A stretch of 64,000 nucleotides of DNA, from NCBI GenBank assembly GCA_023422775.1, contig JAFAGM010000142.1:1-64000 (forward strand), written 5' to 3'. The notes beneath the pieces are model-generated. The model worked only from the letters and a program-made list of their open reading frames with translations, was not told where the DNA came from and did not search any database. Positions 1 to 8,706 of this stretch are shown in pieces; within the stretch, counting starts at the first letter, position 1; every line of letters begins with the position of its first letter. Source of the stretch: Pseudomonadota bacterium (GTDB lineage: Bacteria; Pseudomonadota; Alphaproteobacteria; Rhizobiales; Xanthobacteraceae). Made by a program: the position numbers and the translations under genes.

Positions 1-45
1 ACCAGGATCGTTCAGCATGTCGCGGTCCGTCTTCCTGCTATTCGA

Positions 46-1095
46 TCAACCGCCGGCCCGGCGCTCGACGCGGAACGGTCGAGGGCTCGTGCTGGGCGGT
101 AAATCCCACTCGGTTTGATCTTGGCCGCCGTCCAGCAGCTGCGCAATGGTCTCGCGCAGAACGGGTTCGACCGGTCCCGGCGCGTAGCCCAGCTCTCTCT
201 GCGCCTTTTCGATCGACAAGGCGCCCGCCCGCATGGCGATCCGAACTCCTTCGGCCGTACCGGACGGAGGCTTGTGCGTCACGTGATCGGAGATGAACTC
301 GAGCGCTCCCGTGACCAGTTCGGCGACCTTGCCGTTGACGTGAATGCACCGGACCCTGCGGCCACTGATCTCGGCCATGATCTCGAGAACCCGTCGCAGC
401 GGTATGCTTTCGCCACCGAGAACGTAGCGCTCTCCGGCGCGTCCGCGCTCCATGGCAAGGATCAGCCCTTCGGCGGCGTCGCGCACATCGACGAGGTTCA
501 CGACAAAATCGAGATGCAGTTGCAGACGCCGGCTGAGGAAATACCGCAGCATCGCCGTCGGCGGGGTCATGTTGTGGTCGTGAGGCCCGACCGGCATCGT
601 GGGACAGCCGATGATGACCGGATATCCGGATGCGGTCGCCTGCATCGCGAACCGGTCGGCGAGCATCTTCGAGCGCGTGTAGGGTCCCGGCATGTCGTCC
701 GGCAGCAGCGCGTCGTCGGCGACAGGAGCCATCGTGGGCGAGGCGCGGAACAGAATCGATTCCGTCGAGCAGTGCAGGAAGCGCTTGATGCCGCGCTTGC
801 GCGCCGTCTCGATGACGATCTCGGTGCCACCGAAATTGACACTGTGAAAATCGGCCTTGCGCGGCACCCACATCCCCGGCAGGCCGGCCAGGTGATAGAC
901 CTCGTCGACCCCTTCCATCGCGCGGTCCACCAGGTCGCGATCGAGCACCGATCCCCTGACATGCTCGACCTGCGGCAACGCGCGGGGGGGTGGCTGCAGA
1001 TCGAGCACCCTCACCTGCCGCCCCCGCGCGATCAGCGCCGAGGCGAGGTGCTTTCCGATGAATCCACTGCCGCCTGTGACCAGGATACGCGTCAT
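46..1095 (-). CDS. NAD-dependent epimerase/dehydratase (extended SDR)
   Basis: Cytosolic nucleotide-dependent sugar or alcohol/ketone oxidoreductase of the extended short-chain dehydrogenase family. The Rossmann glycine motif GGSGFIG is at residues 8-14, an acidic residue (D32) ends the second strand, and the active-site YTRSK (Y139, K143) follows a Ser/Thr at 110-111. At 349 residues it has full family length, similar to HpnA/dihydroflavonol-reductase-like members. The substrate cannot be read from sequence. The next gene on the same strand (Mpo1-like) lies 35 bp upstream and may share a transcript. Fold confident, substrate unknown. Confidence 0.88.
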   Translation of the reverse strand: MTRILVTGGSGFIGKHLASALIARGRQVRVLDLQPPPRALPQVEHVRGSVLDRDLVDRAMEGVDEVYHLAGLPGMWVPRKADFHSVNFGGTEIVIETARKRGIKRFLHCSTESILFRASPTMAPVADDALLPDDMPGPYTRSKMLADRFAMQATASGYPVIIGCPTMPVGPHDHNMTPPTAMLRYFLSRRLQLHLDFVVNLVDVRDAAEGLILAMERGRAGERYVLGGESIPLRRVLEIMAEISGRRVRCIHVNGKVAELVTGALEFISDHVTHKPPSGTAEGVRIAMRAGALSIEKAQRELGYAPGPVEPVLRETIAQLLDGGQDQTEWDLPPSTSPRPFRVERRAGG

Positions 1096-1129
1096 GCTAC
1101 GGGTGCACTCAAGCCGAACTTATTCGAAA

Positions 1130-1642
1130 TCAAGATGCCGCACCTTGCGGCTGCGCCTGAATGATGCTGGCGAGATCGCGCCGGAAACCGAGCGCGATGA
1201 AAAGCTTCGCCATGACGAACATCGGGCCCAGCAACAGGTGGGTCGGATTGTCGACCAGCGCCGGCTGCCGTCCTTCGAACACGCGGTGGCCGATGATCTG
1301 CGATGCGACGCCTGTGACGATGAGGATCGCCGTCAGCGACCACAAGCCGGCCGTTGTCATGTGCGCGGCGATCGCGGCAGCCGTCGAGAGCAGCACGATC
1401 GCCGCTGCAAGGATTCCGGCGCCGAGCGCGAAGTCGAGCAGGAACCAATAGACCAGCACGGGAATGACGGCGATGGCTGCCGCACTGGTCTCGAACCCGA
1501 ATACCGTGACGGGCCACAGGCTCAGCGGAAGGATCGCGGCCAGGAACAGGAATACGATACCAAAGACATGCATCGCGCAGTTCCAGGGGTCGCGATGATA
1601 TTCGACGTAATCCGCAAGCTGCCGCCGAAAATATGAACTCAT
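1130..1642 (-). CDS. Mpo1-like / DUF962 membrane protein
   Basis: Polytopic inner-membrane protein of 170 residues matching the DUF962 (YGL010w/Mpo1) family, whose yeast member is an iron-dependent 2-hydroxy fatty acid dioxygenase. The family histidines are visible: HRDPWN at 16-21, H25, GHRVFE around H119, and NPTHLLLGP around H135. About four hydrophobic segments lie between them. Whether the bacterial protein has the yeast activity is inference. It lies upstream of the epimerase gene in the same orientation. Confidence 0.85.
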   Translation of the reverse strand: MSSYFRRQLADYVEYHRDPWNCAMHVFGIVFLFLAAILPLSLWPVTVFGFETSAAAIAVIPVLVYWFLLDFALGAGILAAAIVLLSTAAAIAAHMTTAGLWSLTAILIVTGVASQIIGHRVFEGRQPALVDNPTHLLLGPMFVMAKLFIALGFRRDLASIIQAQPQGAAS

Positions 1643-2035
1643 GCGGTGCTCATCCCGTGCTGTCGAAAAATGCGGCTGGAGGGATCAACCAAAGACCCGG
1701 CCGCCCTGCTTCATTGCCCAACTCCCGTCGGAGAGACAAGGCTAGTTAAACTTGGGAATCATCATCAAGTCAAAGCACAGGCCGGCAGTTTTGCAGCCCC
1801 CGGGCACAAGAAAGCCATCATCGAAAATTCTTGCAGTAATTCAGGCCACTAAATCGGTGGGGAACCCGGGGAACCGCAAATGTTGCGACAATTTCCCTCA
1901 GGCCACCGGCGGCGCTTCTGCGTCGGGAGAGGAAGATGCGCCCGCATGACGCAATCCTCACAAGCAAAGCAGGTCGGTCACGAACCCGTCATCGGCGCGG
2001 AAGGCATCGCGCCAGAATGCAGATCTGAGTTTGGT
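1643..2035. other. Intergenic stretch without recognisable gene
   Basis: Short open frames occur here on the plus strand but none shows a convincing ribosome binding site or family signature. It separates the Mpo1-like gene from the DUF1801 cluster. Confidence 0.5.
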
Positions 2036-2497
2036 TCAAGCGCTCTTTGCCCGCTTCTGTGCGCGGGGGCGCGAGGCGGCTCGCGCTGACGTGTTCAATG
2101 CCACGGCGGCGCGAATGAGCGCCTTCAACGCCTTCTCATCGATCCTGTCGCCCTCATGAATATCGATGGCGCGCCTGGTATTGCCTTCGAGGCTTGAGTT
2201 GAAGAGGCCGGAAGGATCTTCCAGCGAAGCGCCCTTGGCGAAGGTCATCTTCACGACGGCCTTGTAGGTCTCTCCGGTGCAGATGATGCCGTCGTGCTCC
2301 CACACCGGGACCCCTCGCCACTTCCACTCCTCATCCACGTCAGGGTCGGCCTGCTTGATGAGCATCCGCAAGCGCGCGAGCATCTCGCCGCGCCAATCGC
2401 CGAGTTCCCTGATCCTCGCATCGATCATTCGCGAGGGAGAGTAGCCTTTAGCCTCCTTCGAACCGTTCGTCGTCTTCTTCATGGTTGTCGCCTTCAT
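2036..2497 (-). CDS. DUF1801 domain protein
   Basis: 153-residue cytosolic protein. After a charged leader it shows the DUF1801 pattern: RIRELGDWRGEMLARLR, then DPDVDEEWKWRGVPVWEHDGIICTG (residues about 57-79), then KMTFAKG. Family members include frataxin-like YdhG-type proteins without an assigned reaction. A second start at 2479 (MKKTT) is also possible. The C-terminus is basic. It is last in a minus-strand cluster (ArsR, SRPBCC, small membrane protein, DUF1801 remnant), a common grouping of stress or detergent-response genes of unknown role. Confidence 0.8.
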   Translation of the reverse strand: MKATTMKKTTNGSKEAKGYSPSRMIDARIRELGDWRGEMLARLRMLIKQADPDVDEEWKWRGVPVWEHDGIICTGETYKAVVKMTFAKGASLEDPSGLFNSSLEGNTRRAIDIHEGDRIDEKALKALIRAAVALNTSARAASRPRAQKRAKSA

Positions 2498-2612
2498 GGT
2501 TGCCGTCGCCGTAGCGCTTCGCGATCTGGGGGTTGCCGCCCGACAGCAGGACCGGCTTTGCGGTGCTCTTGTTTGCGGCCTTCGCCGACTTCGCGGACGT
2601 CTTGCCGGGCAT
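2448..2612 (-). pseudogene. Truncated DUF1801 gene (N-terminal remnant)
   Basis: A short frame starts at 2612 behind a good ribosome binding site (AGGAG, 8 bp upstream). It encodes a Lys/Ala leader and then LLSGGNPQIAKRYGDG, the typical beginning of another DUF1801 subfamily, which normally continues as APVQAYIAAMPGWK. Here the match stops abruptly after YGDG, in a repetitive Glu/Asp/His stretch that overlaps the start of the downstream DUF1801 gene in another frame. I read it as a gene whose body was deleted by recombination, leaving 54 codons. Confidence 0.55.
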
Positions 2613-2623
2613 TGCGCTCACTC

Positions 2624-2845
2624 CTATCTGCTGACGCCCCGCGCGCTGCGCCATTTGGTGGCATAGGGCAGCGCGAACAAATACAGGCCGCTGAGCAGCA
2701 GCAGGATGAGCGGTAACAGCGCCAGGAGCCCCACCCAGAGGGCAGGTTCCTTTTGTATCATGGCGACGACGTTGACGATAACCGCCACTGCAAAGGCGAT
2801 CGACAACCAGCGGTGAATTTGCCGAACCCACGTATTCCAGTTCAT
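2624..2845 (-). CDS. Small two-helix membrane protein
   Basis: 73 residues with two hydrophobic segments (about 14-30 and 35-60) and a basic tail. It starts MNWNTWVRQIHRWLS, which resembles the first helix of PepSY/iron-regulated membrane proteins, but no heme or substrate motif is present. Spacing of 46 bp to the SRPBCC gene suggests co-transcription with the ArsR operon. Function unknown. Confidence 0.7.
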   Translation of the reverse strand: MNWNTWVRQIHRWLSIAFAVAVIVNVVAMIQKEPALWVGLLALLPLILLLLSGLYLFALPYATKWRSARGVSR

Positions 2846-2891
2846 TGGGATTTCCTTTCAGGACGAGCCGAAGCACGACGCGCGACAGTCT

Positions 2892-3323
2892 TCAATCTGC
2901 CCGCGCCATGAGTTCTTCCAGCTTCGCAAGGAACTGCCGCCATCCGGCGTTGGCGCCGCCATAGGCCTGCTTCTGATCCGGCCGGAAGCCCGACTGCTCC
3001 ATGCGAAGATGGGTCCCGGTGCTCGTTGGCGTGAGCGTAAAGGTCACCACGCTGTTCAGATTGAAGGCCGGATCGTCGTTCGCGAAATTCCAGGTGTAGG
3101 ACAGCGTTCTGGCCGGATCGACGGCAAGGACCTTGCAGTCCAGCACGCCGCCCCAATCGCCGCGAAGATTGAAACTGTGACCCACGACAGGCTTGAAGTC
3201 GTTCTTCATCAGCCACTCCTCGATCAAATGCGGCTGCGTCAGCGCACGCCAGAGCTTTTCCGGCGGAAACGCGAACTCGCGTTCGACGACGACGGAGCGC
3301 GTTTCGGTCGATGTTTCGTTCAT
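2892..3323 (-). CDS. SRPBCC/AHSA1 (START-like) domain protein
   Basis: 143-residue cytosolic protein of the AHSA1 branch of the SRPBCC fold, a hydrophobic-ligand cavity family. Recognisable blocks are VVVEREFAFPPEKLWRALTQP near the N-terminus, WGG.LDCKVLAVDPARTLSYTW in the middle, and the C-terminal helix GANAGWRQFLAKLEELM. The start at 3323 overlaps the stop of the ArsR gene (ATGA), a classic translationally coupled ArsR-SRPBCC pair. A longer frame upstream is antisense or out-of-frame to ArsR and was not used. Confidence 0.88.
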   Translation of the reverse strand: MNETSTETRSVVVEREFAFPPEKLWRALTQPHLIEEWLMKNDFKPVVGHSFNLRGDWGGVLDCKVLAVDPARTLSYTWNFANDDPAFNLNSVVTFTLTPTSTGTHLRMEQSGFRPDQKQAYGGANAGWRQFLAKLEELMARAD

Positions 3324-3643
3324 TGGTCCATCCTTTTCAGCAGATCTTCGAGGTCGTCGAACCGGTTCTGCCAGAAGCCGGCCATCTGGCGCGTCCAGTC
3401 GATCAGTGGACTCAGCGCGCCGAGTTGCGCGCTGTAGTGCGTCTGCCGTCCTTCGTGGCGGTCGCGCACCAGGCCCGCCTGCTTCAGGACCCCCAGATGT
3501 TTCGAGACCGCCGGCTGCGAGATCCCGGCGCGGGCCGTCAGCGCCCCCACCGTCTGCTCTCCCTCGCGGCACAGCCGCTCGAAGATCGCCCGGCGGGTCG
3601 GATCGGCAAGCGTCCTGAACAGCACATCGTGACCGGTTGGCAT
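3320..3643 (-). CDS. ArsR-family HTH regulator
   Basis: 107-residue winged-helix repressor of the ArsR/SmtB family, subgroup that controls SRPBCC partners. The helix-turn-helix reads VGALTARAGISQPAVSKHL (about 31-49), followed by the wing VRDRHEGRQTHYSA. No metal-binding cysteine cluster is present, so the signal is probably not a metal. It is first gene of a minus-strand operon and probably autoregulated through repeats just upstream. Confidence 0.9.
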   Translation of the reverse strand: MPTGHDVLFRTLADPTRRAIFERLCREGEQTVGALTARAGISQPAVSKHLGVLKQAGLVRDRHEGRQTHYSAQLGALSPLIDWTRQMAGFWQNRFDDLEDLLKRMDQ

Positions 3644-3661
3644 TTTATCGATAACCCGTTG

Positions 3662-3696
3662 GCTATGGATAAACGTATAACCACGGAGCTATGGAT
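3662..3696. promoter_or_regulatory. Possible ArsR operator: direct repeats GCTATGGAT
   Basis: Two exact copies of GCTATGGAT at 3662-3670 and 3688-3696, 26 bp apart, lie 20-55 bp upstream of the ArsR start, between it and the next gene. Position and repetition fit an operator/promoter region. Binding is inferred only. Confidence 0.35.
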
Positions 3697-3716
3697 TGGT
3701 CAAGCCGAAAGGCGCC

Positions 3717-4385
3717 CTACCCTGCAAGCGCAAGCATCAACGCAATGACGCCGACCAGAATGAGGCTGACGGCCCAAACCGTTTCCAGATTGAACCAGTT
3801 CCGCGATACGAATTTGAGACCGAGGTAGCGGTAGACCAGCCACGCCAGGCACCCGCCGGCGGCGATCATCGCGGTGGCGTGGACGATGGCGACCAGCAGC
3901 GCCATACCGAGGTTGGCGCCGATGAGGTGGCCTGCCGCCGCGTGGCCCCTGTCGAGGTCGGCCTCCTGGCAGAGCCCGAGATAGATCGGCACCAGCATCA
4001 ATCCCGCGCCATGCGCGATGGCGACCGCAAACGACCACAGCGCCAGTTGCGTCGGCGGGATCCGCGCCAGCGCCCGCGGATGGCTTCGGCCGGCAAGCCG
4101 GTAGATGCCGAAGGCGATGACAAGGAGGCTGGCGCCGACCTGGATCTGCTGCTGCCATTCGACCAGCGTGATCAGCAGCGCGAACGGGAGGATCACCAGC
4201 AGCATCGCCAGCAGATGGCCGGCCGCAAGCGGCCCGAGCGCTGAGACCAGCGCCCGCGGAGACCGCTCCATCAACCCCGCCGAAACAGCGAGCGGCCACC
4301 CCATTCCCGGATTTGCGCCGTGGTAGAGGCCGCTCGCGACGACCGCCAGCCAGAGCCAGGCAGGCGTCCAGTCAGTTGCGCTCAA
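3717..4385 (-). CDS. Polytopic membrane protein next to methanethiol oxidase
   Basis: 222 residues with about six transmembrane helices. Conserved-looking polar motifs sit in or near helices: GLYHGANPGMGW (19-30) and HLLAMLL, then AIAHGAGLMLVPIYLG. Members are sometimes labelled ArcD-like, but I see no antiporter signature. It starts 2 bp after the SBP56 stop, so it is in the same operon. A role in metal (copper) handling or product export for the oxidase is inference. Confidence 0.7.
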   Translation of the reverse strand: MSATDWTPAWLWLAVVASGLYHGANPGMGWPLAVSAGLMERSPRALVSALGPLAAGHLLAMLLVILPFALLITLVEWQQQIQVGASLLVIAFGIYRLAGRSHPRALARIPPTQLALWSFAVAIAHGAGLMLVPIYLGLCQEADLDRGHAAAGHLIGANLGMALLVAIVHATAMIAAGGCLAWLVYRYLGLKFVSRNWFNLETVWAVSLILVGVIALMLALAG

Positions 4386-4387
4386 AT

Positions 4388-5788
4388 TCAGACCGACGGA
4401 TAGCAGAACGAATCGGTCGAGCAGTCACCGCCGTCGAGCCGGATCTGGTGCGCCCGGTATCCGTCGGGGAAGCTCACCCAATAATCCTTCGCCAGTTCGA
4501 GGCCCCCGCCCGGCTTTGCGATCGCCATCACCTCCGCGCCCGGCATTCCCGCTGGATAGAATTGATCGTCCCAGGTCGAGTAGAGCGAGTTGGTCCAGTA
4601 CACCCGCTTGCCGTCGCGGCTGATCTCGACCATTTGCGGACCGCCAGCATAGGTCTTGCCGTTCGGATGCGGCGTCTTGCGGACGATGCCGCCGATGCGG
4701 ACCGAGCCGGCAAGCTTCGGCTTCCTGGGATCTGAGACATCGTATTGACGCATCTCGCCGGTGCCCCAGCAGGACACGTAGAGGAACTTGTCGTCCATCG
4801 ACAGGTCGATGTCGGTGACCAGCGGCGGCACCGCGCCGAAGCCCTGCAGCAGCGGCGGCAGTTGCTCTTTCGGCGCGGGCTCGGGCGGGATCGTCGCGGT
4901 CTTCTCGATGCGGAATTTTCCGCCCTCGCGCCACCACGTCCAGATCGAGCCTTCGAGATTGGTGGTGTCGACCACGACGCCGACGAAGCCGTACTCCCGC
5001 ACCGGGTCGTGCGCGGGGCGCACTTCGAGCGCCATCTGGTGGTTGGCGCCGAGGTCGATGGTCTGGACATTCTTGCGCGCGCGCAGATCCCAGAAATGGA
5101 TCCGGTGGCCGTATTTGTTCGAGAGCAGATCCTCCGGAACGATCCCGTTCTCGAACTGCGGCGGCAACGCCCACTCGCTGCTCACCATGTAATCGCGCGG
5201 CAGGTTCCACCAGAAGTCATAGTGCTTGGTCTGCGAACCGCGATCGATCTCCCAGCGCCCGAGAATTTCGAAGGTCTGGCAGTCCATGATGAAGATGCCG
5301 GGCGGTCCATCGGTGCCGTCCTTGCCGCCGCCGCCGAGCGTCGAGACGTAGATGCCTTCCGGCCCGCAATGGATCGTGTGCGGCCGCGAGTAGCCGGTCT
5401 TCCTGAAGACTTCCTCGGGCTCGATGATCTTGTGAATCCTTGCCTGCGTCGGATCCGGCTTGGTATCGACGATGTAGATCCGCGAGGACCTCATGCCGGG
5501 AATGATGAGGTAGCGCCGTTCGAGGAAGGCGTGGCCGGCGAGCGGTGACAGCGCCGAAGAACACGCGTTCCAGCCGAAGTGGTGAAACTCGTCGCCCTTG
5601 TTGGGCATCGTCACGGTGTGAACGATCTGGCTGTAGGTCGATGAGCCCGGCTTGACGTCGATCACGGCGAGCGCGTCGGGCTTCGAGAAGTCAGGACTAA
5701 GCAGCAAGGTGTAGGCGAAGTTCTCTGCCGGAGCTTCCATGGCAAGCTTCGGCGATGCGTGAAACGTCGGGTCGGGCCGGATCGTCAT
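4388..5788 (-). CDS. mtoX: Selenium-binding protein 56 / methanethiol oxidase family
   Basis: 466-residue protein matching SBP56 along its length. The bacterial family (MtoX) oxidises methanethiol to formaldehyde, H2S and H2O2 with a copper centre. Family blocks seen: FHHFGWNACSS (68-78), RPHTIHCGPEG (136-146), a Gly-rich STLGGGG stretch, KHYDFWWNLPRDYMVSSEW, CWGTGEMRQYDVSDP, and a C-terminal AHQIRLDGGDCSTDS. Conserved His residues that can bind copper are kept. No signal peptide is obvious, whereas the characterised Hyphomicrobium enzyme is periplasmic. The downstream gene encodes a membrane protein. Start chosen at the family N-terminus. Confidence 0.88.
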   Translation of the reverse strand: MTIRPDPTFHASPKLAMEAPAENFAYTLLLSPDFSKPDALAVIDVKPGSSTYSQIVHTVTMPNKGDEFHHFGWNACSSALSPLAGHAFLERRYLIIPGMRSSRIYIVDTKPDPTQARIHKIIEPEEVFRKTGYSRPHTIHCGPEGIYVSTLGGGGKDGTDGPPGIFIMDCQTFEILGRWEIDRGSQTKHYDFWWNLPRDYMVSSEWALPPQFENGIVPEDLLSNKYGHRIHFWDLRARKNVQTIDLGANHQMALEVRPAHDPVREYGFVGVVVDTTNLEGSIWTWWREGGKFRIEKTATIPPEPAPKEQLPPLLQGFGAVPPLVTDIDLSMDDKFLYVSCWGTGEMRQYDVSDPRKPKLAGSVRIGGIVRKTPHPNGKTYAGGPQMVEISRDGKRVYWTNSLYSTWDDQFYPAGMPGAEVMAIAKPGGGLELAKDYWVSFPDGYRAHQIRLDGGDCSTDSFCYPSV

Positions 5789-6128
5789 CGTACTGCCTCC
5801 CTGTTCGCGTGAAGATGCCTGAGCAGCTCAGCGGCAGCAGCAGAAAGAGCTCATGTCGGCGCGTTGAAATTCCTGTTGCTGATACCGCCGGCCGGCGGTC
5901 GCCTGGGGTCACGATAGACCGCCAAATAAATCACCAATACGGCGCGCTGAACAGAACGGAGTTAGCCGCGATCATGCTGCAGCCCCCTCATGGTGAGGAG
6001 CGCGTCTTCGCGCGTCTCGAACCATGAGGCCCCGGGCGGTGCAATTCGCCATTCTTCGAGACGGCGCTCCGCGCCTCCTCCAGCGACAACGACAAAGCCG
6101 TTGCGCGGGGATGAAGTCGGAGTTCGCG
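5789..6128. other. Intergenic stretch with palindromic repeat
   Basis: Upstream region of the methanethiol oxidase gene. No gene was found. It holds the inverted repeat described at 5986-6029 and presumably the mtoX promoter. Confidence 0.5.
5986..6029. repeat. REP-like inverted repeat
   Basis: CCTCATGGT at 5986-5994 is the exact reverse complement of ACCATGAGG at 6021-6029, with an inner CGCG-tctt-CGCG palindrome. Elements of this form are common between genes in Bradyrhizobium-type genomes. Confidence 0.65.
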
Positions 6129-7103
6129 TCAATTCGTGATCTTGTAGCCCGTCGCGTTCACGATCGGTTGCCAGAACGCGGTATTGGCGGCGAGTTGCTG
6201 TGTGAGGCCTTCAGGGGTCGATCCGACCGGGATCAGGCCGATCGCCAGCAGCTTCTCCTTGGCTTCGGGTTTGGCGAGCGCGGCGGCCGCCGCGTCGCTC
6301 AGCTTCTTCGCGAAGTCGGGCGAAGCGCCTGCCGGCAGCCACATCCCGTACCAGCCGTCCGCCACCAGGTCGATGCCGCTCTCCTTCAAGGTCGGCGCAT
6401 CCGGCAGGAACGGCGAACGCTGCGCGCTGCCGACCGCGAGAATGCGCAGGTTACCCGCGCGATGCTGCGGGATGGCGTCGGTCAATGTGGAGATCGCGAA
6501 CGGCATATGGCCGCCGACGAGGTCGTTGATGATCGGCGCGCTGCCGCGATAGGCGACCCGCGTCAGCTTGATGCCGAGCGCCTGTTCGAGCCGCGATCCC
6601 GTGAAATGCGGAATGGTGCCGTTGGAGGGTACGCCGAACGTGGCCTTGTCGGGATTGGCCTTCAGCCAGGCGACGAACTGCTTGAAGTCCCTCACCTCGG
6701 CCGGAACAGCCGTACCGACGAAGACGCAGAACTCGAAACGCACGAGCTGGCTTACGGGAACGAAATCCTTTGCCGCGTCGAAACTTGGCGTGGTCTCGAC
6801 CATCGGCAGCAGATACATCGTCGGCCCCGTGGTGACGAGGATGGTAGAGCCGTCGGGACTGGCGCCCTTGACCGCCTTGATGCCGATAAGCCCGTCACCG
6901 CCGGTACGGTTTTCGACGATGATGTTGCGATCGACCAGCGGGGCGATGTGCTGCGCCAGCACGCGGCACAACGCGTCGCCGCCGCCGCCGGCCGCAAAGG
7001 GAAAGATGATCTTCGTCAGCGGCCCTGATTGCGCGAACGCGCTGCTCGTCATTGCAGCCAGCGAGCATGCCGCGCTCCCGGCCAGAAAATTCCGGCGATC
7101 CAT
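6129..7103 (-). CDS. Bug/TctC-type tripartite tricarboxylate transporter binding protein
   Basis: 324-residue periplasmic solute receptor. A twin-arginine-like leader MDRRNFLAGSAA leads to a signal peptide ending SAFAQ (about 25). Family motifs follow: IIFPFAAGGGGDALCRVLAQ, RTGGDGLIGIKAVKGASPDG, the G-VPSNG-PH block, and VADGWYGMWLPAGAS. No membrane subunits (TctA/TctB) are adjacent, which is usual for orphan Bug proteins that outnumber their transporters. Its ligand is likely a small carboxylate. It lies 12 bp downstream of the nickel/cobalt permease gene on the same strand. Confidence 0.9.
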   Translation of the reverse strand: MDRRNFLAGSAACSLAAMTSSAFAQSGPLTKIIFPFAAGGGGDALCRVLAQHIAPLVDRNIIVENRTGGDGLIGIKAVKGASPDGSTILVTTGPTMYLLPMVETTPSFDAAKDFVPVSQLVRFEFCVFVGTAVPAEVRDFKQFVAWLKANPDKATFGVPSNGTIPHFTGSRLEQALGIKLTRVAYRGSAPIINDLVGGHMPFAISTLTDAIPQHRAGNLRILAVGSAQRSPFLPDAPTLKESGIDLVADGWYGMWLPAGASPDFAKKLSDAAAAALAKPEAKEKLLAIGLIPVGSTPEGLTQQLAANTAFWQPIVNATGYKITN

Positions 7104-7115
7104 GGACGTTTCCCC

Positions 7116-7811
7116 TCAGGCGAATGCGGTTTCGTAGACCGTCATGATTCCGATCGCAACGGTGGCAAGGCCCACGGCGCCTTGCAGGCTGCGATTGGCC
7201 CAGGTCAGCCAGCGGGCGGAGACAGCAAACGGCACGGCGATCACCATCGACAGCGCGCCCATGCCGATCATCGAGCCGATCCCGAAAAGAGCGACATAGC
7301 CGAGCCCGACAACGGGAGTGGACGCCTGCGACACCGTCAGCACCAGGAGCGCCGCGGAACCCGCCATGCCGTGCATCAACCCGACCAGCAGCGTGCGCCA
7401 GCGGAAGCCATGGTCGTGCACGTGGGCGGTCCGGACATGCGGCACGGTCTCGCCGGCATGGCTGTGGGCGTGAAAATGCACCGTGCCGTCGCCATGGCCG
7501 TGCTGGTGGAAATGCACCCTGTCGCGCCACAGCCGCCACAAGACGTGCGTGCCGAGGCCGATCAGCATCACCCCGACCGCGGTTTCCAGCGGCGTGGCGA
7601 CGCTCTCCGGGATCGCATGACCGAGCAGGATGGCGGCGCCGGCAAAGACGAACAGCGTCAGGGTGTGGCCGAGCCCCCAGGTCAGCCCATGCTTGACGAT
7701 GTCGGCGACATGGCTGCGGCGCGCGGCAATGCTGGATACGGCGGCGATGTGATCGGCTTCGAGCGCGTGCTGCATGCCCAGCAAAAACCCCAGCCCAAGA
7801 ATTCCGAACAT
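7116..7811 (-). CDS. Nickel/cobalt permease, NiCoT/UreH-like
   Basis: 231-residue inner-membrane protein with about six helices. The signature HALEADH (15-21) matches H-x4-D-H of high-affinity nickel/cobalt transporters, and a cytosolic or periplasmic loop rich in His (about 98-133) can bind metal. Second half has GLMHGMAGSAAL and GIGSMIGMG blocks found in UreH/HupE-like permeases. It probably moves Ni2+ or Co2+. No urease or hydrogenase genes are in this window. Confidence 0.85.
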   Translation of the reverse strand: MFGILGLGFLLGMQHALEADHIAAVSSIAARRSHVADIVKHGLTWGLGHTLTLFVFAGAAILLGHAIPESVATPLETAVGVMLIGLGTHVLWRLWRDRVHFHQHGHGDGTVHFHAHSHAGETVPHVRTAHVHDHGFRWRTLLVGLMHGMAGSAALLVLTVSQASTPVVGLGYVALFGIGSMIGMGALSMVIAVPFAVSARWLTWANRSLQGAVGLATVAIGIMTVYETAFA

Positions 7812-8018
7812 GCGCCCCCTGCACCTTCAACTATCCGATCAAATACCAGTCCAATGCCTTTGTCAGGTCAACACCTCATCGAACAGCCCGCGCGGTGGCA
7901 TTTGCGCGGTTTCAGCCGCTCGACCGCATCACGCCGGTTTGAATCGGCAAAAATGCCCGCACCGGAACGATCGGCCGTGCGGGTGCTTAGCCCTGCATCA
8001 TTCAGCCACGGAGCATAC

Positions 8019-8399
8019 ATGAAAAAATCCGGAATCCTGGCCGCCGCGGCGGTCCTCGCTGCCGCCGTCGCCGGCCCCGCGATCGCGCAGGACGTCAGCT
8101 ACAATCGCGGCTATTGCGCGCAATTTTATCCAAACGGCAACTGCTATGCCGGCAGCTACCAGCGTCAGGTCGATCACGACCAGGCGTATCGGGATCGCGC
8201 GTGGCAAAACAGCTACAACCGCTGGGACAACGATAGCGGCATCTCGCCCGGCGATGTCGCAGCCGGCGTCGTCGTCGGCGCGGTCGGCACCGCCACGCCC
8301 CCCTTCGTCAGCGAGGACTACGCCCGCCGCAACGGCTTCGTTTGCATGCCCGGCAGCTTGTTCCGGGGCGAGGACGGCCTGATGCATATCTGCCAGTAA
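8019..8399 (+). CDS. Small exported protein
   Basis: 126 residues with a clear Sec signal peptide (residues 1-23, ending GPAIAQ). The mature part is rich in Tyr, Asn and Asp, has cysteines near 32, 41, 109 and 125, and a Gly/Val segment (about 80-90). ATG at 8019 was chosen over earlier in-frame codons because the signal peptide begins there. Function unknown. Confidence 0.75.
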   Translation: MKKSGILAAAAVLAAAVAGPAIAQDVSYNRGYCAQFYPNGNCYAGSYQRQVDHDQAYRDRAWQNSYNRWDNDSGISPGDVAAGVVVGAVGTATPPFVSEDYARRNGFVCMPGSLFRGEDGLMHICQ

Positions 8400-8483
8400 G
8401 GGAAACAGATCGAGGGCGGAAAAGGCGGTCAGGAGCCGGTTCAGCGCCGATCGCGAAGCACTGCGGCAGGTAGCGAACGTATC

Positions 8484-8558
8484 TGGTGCCGGTTGAGAGG
8501 ATTGAACTCCCGACCTTCGGTTTACAAAACCGCTGCTCTACCGCTGAGCTAAACCGGC
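8484..8558 (-). tRNA. tRNA-Thr (anticodon UGU)
   Basis: On the minus strand the sequence folds as a full cloverleaf: acceptor GCCGGTT pairing with AACCGGC, D-arm TAGCTCAGCGGTAGAGCA, anticodon loop TTTGTAA with anticodon TGT, T-arm GGGAGTTCAATCCTCTC, and an encoded 3' CCA. Reads codon ACA. Confidence 0.95.
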
Positions 8559-8706
8559 GAATTGAAGCGGTCAGCGAGTGGCGATACCTCGCCGCGTGGG
8601 TCCGATCTTCGGCCGGTCGAATACCAGACTTGTCCGCAAAGGGCCAGAACCTCCGCGTGCGGTTCTGTGCGGTCAAACGGTAAAAAAGGTGGCCAAACCG
8701 CGCTTT

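Noticed and set aside
7029..8399. 456-codon ORF upstream of the 126-residue exported protein
   Set aside because: The upstream part is antisense to the nickel permease; the signal peptide starts at 8019.
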